Positions 40,862-45,276 of a DNA stretch of 45,276 nucleotides are shown piece after piece (positions within the stretch are counted from its first letter, which is position 1; each line of letters opens with the position of its first letter). The notes under the pieces were generated by a model. The model searched no databases, was not told where the DNA came from, and saw only the letters and a program-made list of their open reading frames with translations. The stretch covers positions 1 to 45,276 of the forward strand of contig NZ_JAUXXZ010000027.1 in NCBI RefSeq assembly GCF_030684675.1, in the 5' to 3' direction. The DNA is from Daejeonella sp. Its GTDB lineage: Bacteria > Bacteroidota > Bacteroidia > Sphingobacteriales > Sphingobacteriaceae. The position numbers and the translations under genes were made by a program.

Positions 40862-42493
40862 TCAATTCCCCATCGGCCTACCTTCAGGAAAAACAATTGG
40901 TATTCTATCCGGATCTTTCGTGTTTTTCTTACCTGAAAAATTTGCCGTCAGGAATTCTCCCATATCAATCGTACCAGAAATAGTATCTCCGCTGATTGTA
41001 CCTGCAAAAGTATAGCTAACTGCCGGTCTGCGCCCCGGACTCAGAAATTTCACTTCATTCCCTTCAATACTTCCGGAAATTTCACGCACCGAAAAGTCGG
41101 TTTTATGGATCCCTTTGAGCCAGTTTCCATCCTGTTCAAGATAAAGTATATGATCACTTTTGCTGCTGAAATAATCTATTTCCAGATCCCAGCGACCGCC
41201 AATTTTTGAAGATGGTGCCTTCAGCGCTGTTTCAGCTTTCGGACTTCGCTTCTTAGAAAGCAATTCAAAGATCTTATCCCCAACAAGTTTATCCTGGCCC
41301 GGTTGCATTTGCGATGCATTAATTGATATGGAGGCCATTCCCGGATCAGTACTTCTTCCCCCACCCACAGTAATTCTGGGTTTAGAACTGATCATCTCCT
41401 GAATCAGTTCTGCACTACTCAAATGCAGTTTCTCAGGATCCCATGAAATACTTAAAGAAGCACTGCGGTTATTAATTCCCTCGGGCTCACGAATTGTAGT
41501 GTTTATGCTCTCGATTCCGGAAACTCTTTTGGCAATAGCATTCACCCAATTCATCCAGTTCTTCTCGCGTGCAGCATGATCCATTTTCACCCAGGTTTCT
41601 ACCGCAGCAAGCATACCAAGAGTCTCTTCACGGCCAACCTTGTTATCGCGGCCAGGACCATGATGTGGTGAGCTTGCCTGCCAGGCCGACATGAGAATAT
41701 TTTTAGGGCCAAGGAGGAGTCCGGCACATTGTGGACCGCAAATTGCTTTTCCACCACTGTAGGCAACCATTGTTGCCCCATTCTTCAGATGAACATTCGG
41801 AATAGTCAGAATTTCGGCTGCGGCATCAGCAAGAATTGGAATATTTAAAGGTTTAGCGATTGCAGCAATTACTTCAAGGCTCATTGGTCCGGGAACCAGA
41901 TTCCCACCACTAAGTTTGATCATTGCAGTCTTAGGTCCCATAGCATCCTTTAGTTCTTCAATAGTTTCAACCCGTATAATCTTTACCCCAATATTCTGAA
42001 TTGCAAAATCGTAGGCACTGAATGAGCCTGCAGGTATGATCACTTCAGTTTTATCCAATCCGCTCAGATCAGGGATTCGATGCAGTTTCTCAGGATTACC
42101 TCCTGCAACGCAAGCTGCAGTTGCCATTTTGAGAGCAGCGGCGCAACCAGCCGTCACCATTCCCCACTGTGCACCAGTTAACTCAGCAAGCCTCTTCCCT
42201 ACCGCATCAGCCAGTTCATCCATCTGAACAAAATGTCTCGAAGCTGAATCCATTGCCGCTCTGACTTCAGGCAGTTCAATTGAGCCGCCGATAATGGTAA
42301 AAGTCCCGCGGCAGTTAATAACCGGCTCAACTCCAATCGACTGGAATATTTGCGGCCCGGGTGTAAGCGGACCATCAGGAAGCACAGGTGCGATGAACTC
42401 ATTAACAGCTCCCATTGCTGATTCAGTTGATCCGGCCATGGCTCCTGCCAGCGGCAGAAAAGTAAGACCTTTAATTAATTCTCTTCTTTTCAT
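40862..42493 (-). CDS. Tat-exported SelA-like PLP protein with C-terminal beta domain
   Basis: The protein has 543 residues. The N-terminus MKRRELIKGLTFLPLAGAMAG is a twin-arginine signal. Residues about 45-420 form an aminotransferase fold of the SelA/D-glucosaminate-ammonia-lyase type: VINCRGTFTIIGGS, MVTAGCAAALKMATAAC, ILADAAAEI (cofactor Asp223) and AYSGGKAICGPQ (PLP Lys249). Residues about 435-525 add a lipocalin-like beta domain (GGRWDLEIDYF, LEQDGNWLKGIHKTDF). PLP enzymes are normally cytoplasmic; Tat export would carry it folded with cofactor. The substrate is unknown, and it is not likely to be selenocysteine synthase because no selenium genes are near. Confidence 0.85.
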   Translation of the reverse strand: MKRRELIKGLTFLPLAGAMAGSTESAMGAVNEFIAPVLPDGPLTPGPQIFQSIGVEPVINCRGTFTIIGGSIELPEVRAAMDSASRHFVQMDELADAVGKRLAELTGAQWGMVTAGCAAALKMATAACVAGGNPEKLHRIPDLSGLDKTEVIIPAGSFSAYDFAIQNIGVKIIRVETIEELKDAMGPKTAMIKLSGGNLVPGPMSLEVIAAIAKPLNIPILADAAAEILTIPNVHLKNGATMVAYSGGKAICGPQCAGLLLGPKNILMSAWQASSPHHGPGRDNKVGREETLGMLAAVETWVKMDHAAREKNWMNWVNAIAKRVSGIESINTTIREPEGINNRSASLSISWDPEKLHLSSAELIQEMISSKPRITVGGGRSTDPGMASISINASQMQPGQDKLVGDKIFELLSKKRSPKAETALKAPSSKIGGRWDLEIDYFSSKSDHILYLEQDGNWLKGIHKTDFSVREISGSIEGNEVKFLSPGRRPAVSYTFAGTISGDTISGTIDMGEFLTANFSGKKNTKDPDRIPIVFPEGRPMGN

Positions 42494-42758
42494 TGATGAT
42501 AGATTTATGCAGGTTTCCCTGTAAGCAATTTCATGTAATTTTCAGAGAATAACAAGAGAAGGCTTAAAGGTAAAAGCAGAAAGCTTAAAGCAAAAAGAAA
42601 ATTCAATCTCAATAATGGATCTCCTCATTGGCACAAACAGTCCAGTGATAAATTAACGGGAAACACCAATCAAAGAAGCTTTTAATATCTTCTTCATAAG
42701 CCGTTGAATGAATTTATCTGATTGACTTACAGAAACTTATAATTTTTTTATAAATTAA
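42494..42758. other. Intergenic region upstream of the BlaI operator
   Basis: No gene is supported. It contains short aaagc/aaagct-type repeats (aaaggtaaaagcagaaagctt, about 42566-42586), similar in style to 8443-8473, and becomes AT-rich towards the operator. The 42494-42858 gap as a whole includes the operator annotated next. Confidence 0.5.
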
Positions 42759-42794
42759 AACTAACAAATTAGTTGTATAACTAAATATTTAGTT
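42759..42794. promoter_or_regulatory. Four-half-site operator for the BlaI-type repressor
   Basis: Half-sites alternate at an exact 10-nt step: aactaa (42759-42764), ttagtt (42769-42774), aactaa (42779-42784), ttagtt (42789-42794), each separated by four bases. This gives two aactaa-N4-ttagtt dyads in tandem, and the inner pair ttagtt-N4-aactaa is a third dyad. It lies 64 nt before the blaI start. BlaI/MecI repressors bind palindromes of this size as dimers, usually controlling their own operon. Confidence 0.75.
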
Positions 42795-42858
42795 ATAGCT
42801 TTATATTACCGATTCGAATCAGGTATAATTAATTGTATCAGACATTAAAGGAAATTAT

Positions 42859-43230
42859 ATGGAGATAAAGGAATTAACAAAAGCAGAAGAGCAGATCATG
42901 CAGGTTTTATGGGATCTGAAAAAAGGATTCGTAAAAGATGTTGTAGACCAGCTTCCTGAACCGAAGCCGGCCTACAATACTGTATCAACGATCATCCGCA
43001 TTCTTGAAACTAAGGGCTTTATTGATCATGAAGCTTTCGGGAAAAGCCACAGGTACTTCCCCATTATAGGAATTGAAGAATATAAAAGCTTTGCTACCGA
43101 AAAACTACTGAGCGGATATTTCGACAATTCGGTCGAGAATATGTTCTCCTTCTTCGTTAAGGAGAAAAAACTCGACCTGAAGGAAGCAGATGAGATCATG
43201 AAACTGATTGAAAAACTTAAAAACAAGTAA
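42859..43230 (+). CDS. BlaI/MecI/CopY-family transcriptional repressor
   Basis: The protein has 123 residues. The winged helix spans about 5-75: LTKAEEQIMQVLWDLKKGFVKDVVDQLPE, then AYNTVSTIIRILETKGFIDHE (recognition helix) and the wing KSHRYFPII. The C-terminal part (80-120) is the dimerisation region cleaved in classical BlaI. It is paired with an M56 peptidase gene whose ATG lies one base after the stop. The upstream operator of four phased half-sites is the probable binding site, implying autorepression. The inducing signal is unknown and no beta-lactamase gene is near. Confidence 0.94.
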   Translation: MEIKELTKAEEQIMQVLWDLKKGFVKDVVDQLPEPKPAYNTVSTIIRILETKGFIDHEAFGKSHRYFPIIGIEEYKSFATEKLLSGYFDNSVENMFSFFVKEKKLDLKEADEIMKLIEKLKNK

Positions 43231-43231
43231 A

Positions 43232-44962
43232 ATGAACATCCTGAATTATCTTTTACAGACAAACCTGTATCTGATCCTGTTCATGGGATTCTATACATTG
43301 GTACTGAAGAATGAGACTTTCTTCAGACAGAACCGTATCTACCTGAATACGAGTACACTCCTTTCATTCATAATTCCATTCATCAATTCCAACTGGTTTC
43401 AGGAGCTTTTTATTACTCAAAAACTAAGAGAAACTATCGTTCCGACTCAGATGATCTATGAAACTGTTATAGTCGGTGCGGATGAAGGAACAAGTAAGTG
43501 GGCGCTCGGAGGTGTAATTCTATCGGTTTATGCAGGTGTAATGGCCATACTCTTGTTGAGATTCCTAATCAGACTGGTACTATTGAACTCCAAACTCCAA
43601 CCCAAAAAAGGGGCTGCCTACTCCTTCTTCAATACGATGGTTGTAGACAGGGAATTGCCTGAATCGGGAATCATCATCGATCATGAAAAAGTTCACATGA
43701 GGGAATGGCATTCTGCCGATGTTCTGTTCATTGAACTTGCCTCGATCATCAATTGGTTCAATCCGGTAGCGTACCTGTACAAAAAGGAAATCAGACATAT
43801 TCATGAATTCATTGCTGATGAAGTAGCCGCATCGGTTATGCTCAGCAAATCAGATTATGCCCTATTGCTGTTTAGTAACACCCTGGGAGTTCAACCCGAT
43901 CAGTTAAGTAATAATTTTTTTAATAACTCACTTTTAAAAAGACGTATAATCATGCTAAATAAAAATAAATCACGCAGAACCGGACTTTGGAAATATGGTT
44001 TTTCTGCCCCTCTTTTTGCCTTAATGCTGATCTTCTCAGCAGCCAGTGTTGCTAATGAAAACACTGACCTGATTGCAGGAGCCAAAAAACTAATCAGTCC
44101 TATAAAAGCAGAAGTATTTCCCACTTTAAAATCTTCTCCAAAAGTTTCTGAAAAAAAATCAGATAAAAAGACCCTAAAAAACTCTTCTGCAATTAGATCA
44201 GAGGTCTCTTCAAGTATTGAAAACATACAAACTTTCAGCGCCTTATGGAATCATATTCAGAAAAACATAAAATACCCCGCTTCTGCCAGACAGAATAAAA
44301 TAACAGGTTATGAGATCGTATACTTTAGTGTTCAGAATAAAAAGATCTCCAATGTAAGAATAGCTAAAGGCTTACAAAGCGATATAGACAATGAGGTTCT
44401 GAGAACTTTTACTTTATTCAAAGAATCTGTTCAGGCTGAAGATGCCAACTATTCTATGGCTCTGGCTTTTCAATTAATAGGTTTTGAATCAGATCTTGGA
44501 ATATTACCTGCCACCGGTAAAAATTACTTTTTGGGATCTATTACTATTTCAGCAATGAGAGAACCACAGAAAGTTGAAACAATTGGGACCAATTACATGT
44601 TATCTGAAGTAGTAGTAGTCAATGATTTTAGAAATGTTGATGCCCTTCCCGAATTTTATGGTGGCATGAAAGGCTGGGGAGAATACCTCCAATCAACTCT
44701 TAAATATCCTGATGGATTAAGAAAAAACAAGATAACAGGTAGAGTAATACTAAGTTTTATTGTACTAAAAAACGGTAGTATAACAGATGTCAAAGTTTTA
44801 AGGGGAATAGGTGGCGGAGCTGATGAAGAAGCAATTAGGGTTGTAAAAGAAAGTCCCAAATGGAAACCAGGTATATTAAAGGGAGAGCCGGTAAATGTCG
44901 CCTATACCATGCCAATATTTTTTCAGCTCGCATCAAATGCCCCTGAAGAAAAAACTAACTAA
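43232..44962 (+). CDS. BlaR1-like M56 metallopeptidase fused to two TonB C-terminal-like domains
   Basis: The protein is 576 residues from the ATG at 43232 (MNILNYLLQTNLYL). The upstream ATG at 43208 lies inside blaI and is rejected. Several N-terminal helices (about 8-25, 40-55, 93-118) and the M56 zinc motif HEKVH (151-155) with the third-ligand region HEFIADEVA (191-199) are present. A helix near 250-270 is followed by a periplasmic part. Two TonB-type domains are visible: about 330-405 (WNHIQKNIKYPASARQNKITG) and about 475-570 (PEFYGGMKGWGEYLQSTLKYP, then WKPGILKGEPV). It may sense an envelope signal and cleave the BlaI partner. The penicillin-binding sensor of BlaR1 is absent. Confidence 0.92.
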   Translation: MNILNYLLQTNLYLILFMGFYTLVLKNETFFRQNRIYLNTSTLLSFIIPFINSNWFQELFITQKLRETIVPTQMIYETVIVGADEGTSKWALGGVILSVYAGVMAILLLRFLIRLVLLNSKLQPKKGAAYSFFNTMVVDRELPESGIIIDHEKVHMREWHSADVLFIELASIINWFNPVAYLYKKEIRHIHEFIADEVAASVMLSKSDYALLLFSNTLGVQPDQLSNNFFNNSLLKRRIIMLNKNKSRRTGLWKYGFSAPLFALMLIFSAASVANENTDLIAGAKKLISPIKAEVFPTLKSSPKVSEKKSDKKTLKNSSAIRSEVSSSIENIQTFSALWNHIQKNIKYPASARQNKITGYEIVYFSVQNKKISNVRIAKGLQSDIDNEVLRTFTLFKESVQAEDANYSMALAFQLIGFESDLGILPATGKNYFLGSITISAMREPQKVETIGTNYMLSEVVVVNDFRNVDALPEFYGGMKGWGEYLQSTLKYPDGLRKNKITGRVILSFIVLKNGSITDVKVLRGIGGGADEEAIRVVKESPKWKPGILKGEPVNVAYTMPIFFQLASNAPEEKTN

Positions 44963-44982
44963 CAGGAATTGAATATTATCTT

Positions 44983-45032
44983 TATGAGTTGCATGTTATA
45001 GAGAAATCTATGCTGCAACTCATAGCTTTTAT
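44983..45032 (+). terminator. Rho-independent terminator after the M56 gene
   Basis: tatgagttgca (44983-44993) pairs perfectly with tgcaactcata (45014-45024), followed by gcttttattt. Located 20 nt after the stop codon of the blaI-M56 operon. Confidence 0.75.
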
Positions 45033-45196
45033 TTGGGATTAGGAAATAAAGGCCATACCTCATAACCGACACCTGAATCAAGAACCAAGAAAATGAAATA
45101 CTAATATTTGAGATTTAGTACATTTCTCAAATTATCTGTCCTTGCCTGAATATGTTGACCGAAAATAGAGGTTTATAAACAATAAACCAAAATGAG

Positions 45197-45276
45197 ATGG
45201 CAACAGTCAGTGAATATGAAAGATTAACAGTTCAGCAACGCAAGGTGCGTTATTTTAATGAAACCTTTAAGCGTTT
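45197..45276 (+). CDS. Start of a probable transposase OrfA (HTH), cut by the window end
   Basis: The ATG at 45197 opens a frame reading MATVSEYERLTVQQRKVRYF, with NETFKR following, to the window edge. This resembles the N-terminus of IS3-type OrfA/helix-turn-helix proteins of Bacteroidota, as I remember them. An 8-bp dyad, atttgaga/tctcaaat (45106-45113, 45125-45132), upstream may lie outside the element. The true left end was not identified. Only 26 codons are visible, so the family call is tentative. Confidence 0.5.
   Translation, partial: MATVSEYERLTVQQRKVRYFNETFKR

Noticed and set aside
42859-44962. A beta-lactam resistance operon.
   Set aside because: No beta-lactamase or PBP gene is adjacent and the M56 protein lacks a penicillin-binding sensor domain.

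Overview
The window looks like a chromosomal segment of a Bacteroidota bacterium, most likely from the Sphingobacteriales (Pedobacter-like) side. The evidence is the HemC-HemD fusion, the long IspG with an extra middle domain, the CbpA-CbpM pair, the MoxR/DUF58/BatA/DUF4159 cluster, a DUF1080 protein, a BlaI regulator beside an M56-TonB protein, weak Shine-Dalgarno sequences, several TTG/GTG starts and TAnnTTTG-type -7 boxes. Intergenic DNA is unusually rich in short dispersed repeats and fold-back elements. No taxonomic search was possible, so the assignment is inference.

Layout. 1-1312: an IS110-family insertion sequence whose upstream non-coding RNA can be read as a bridge RNA. All four guide segments can be matched to the element ends and flanks, and the insertion sits inside a REP-like palindrome. 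1425-2628: cbpA-cbpM. 2641-7600: an accessory stretch with a possible IS-derived remnant, a DUF1304 protein, an outer-membrane protein, two lipoproteins and nested pseudogenes of phage antirepressor (Bro-N type) genes. 7899-17350 (minus): a heme biosynthesis region, hemA-hemCD-hemB-hemL-[histidine kinase-response regulator]-TPR-hemE-hemJ, covering glutamyl-tRNA to uroporphyrinogen decarboxylation plus a HemJ-type protoporphyrinogen oxidase. 17506-20131 (minus): ispG-lspA; ispG carries two in-frame copies of a dispersed repeat. 20380-21642: a Tat-type secreted alpha/beta hydrolase.

22232-30437: a DUF4159 gene divergent from a tightly packed MoxR-DUF58-BatA-membrane protein-membrane protein operon. 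30509-38703: five TldD/TldE (PmbA) genes ordered D-E-D-D-E. All three TldD proteins have Tat-like N-termini while both TldE proteins lack signals. 38909-39670: a CnbZ/RidA-like gene bracketed by ~70-nt direct repeats. 39862-42493: a secreted DUF1080 protein and a convergent Tat-type SelA-like PLP protein. 42759-44962: a BlaI repressor and an M56-TonB protein behind a four-half-site operator. The window ends inside a probable transposase gene.

Most notable: (1) the decodable bridge RNA; (2) in-frame repeat invasion of ispG; (3) the tandem exported TldD/TldE cluster next to a MoxR operon; (4) the phased BlaI operator.
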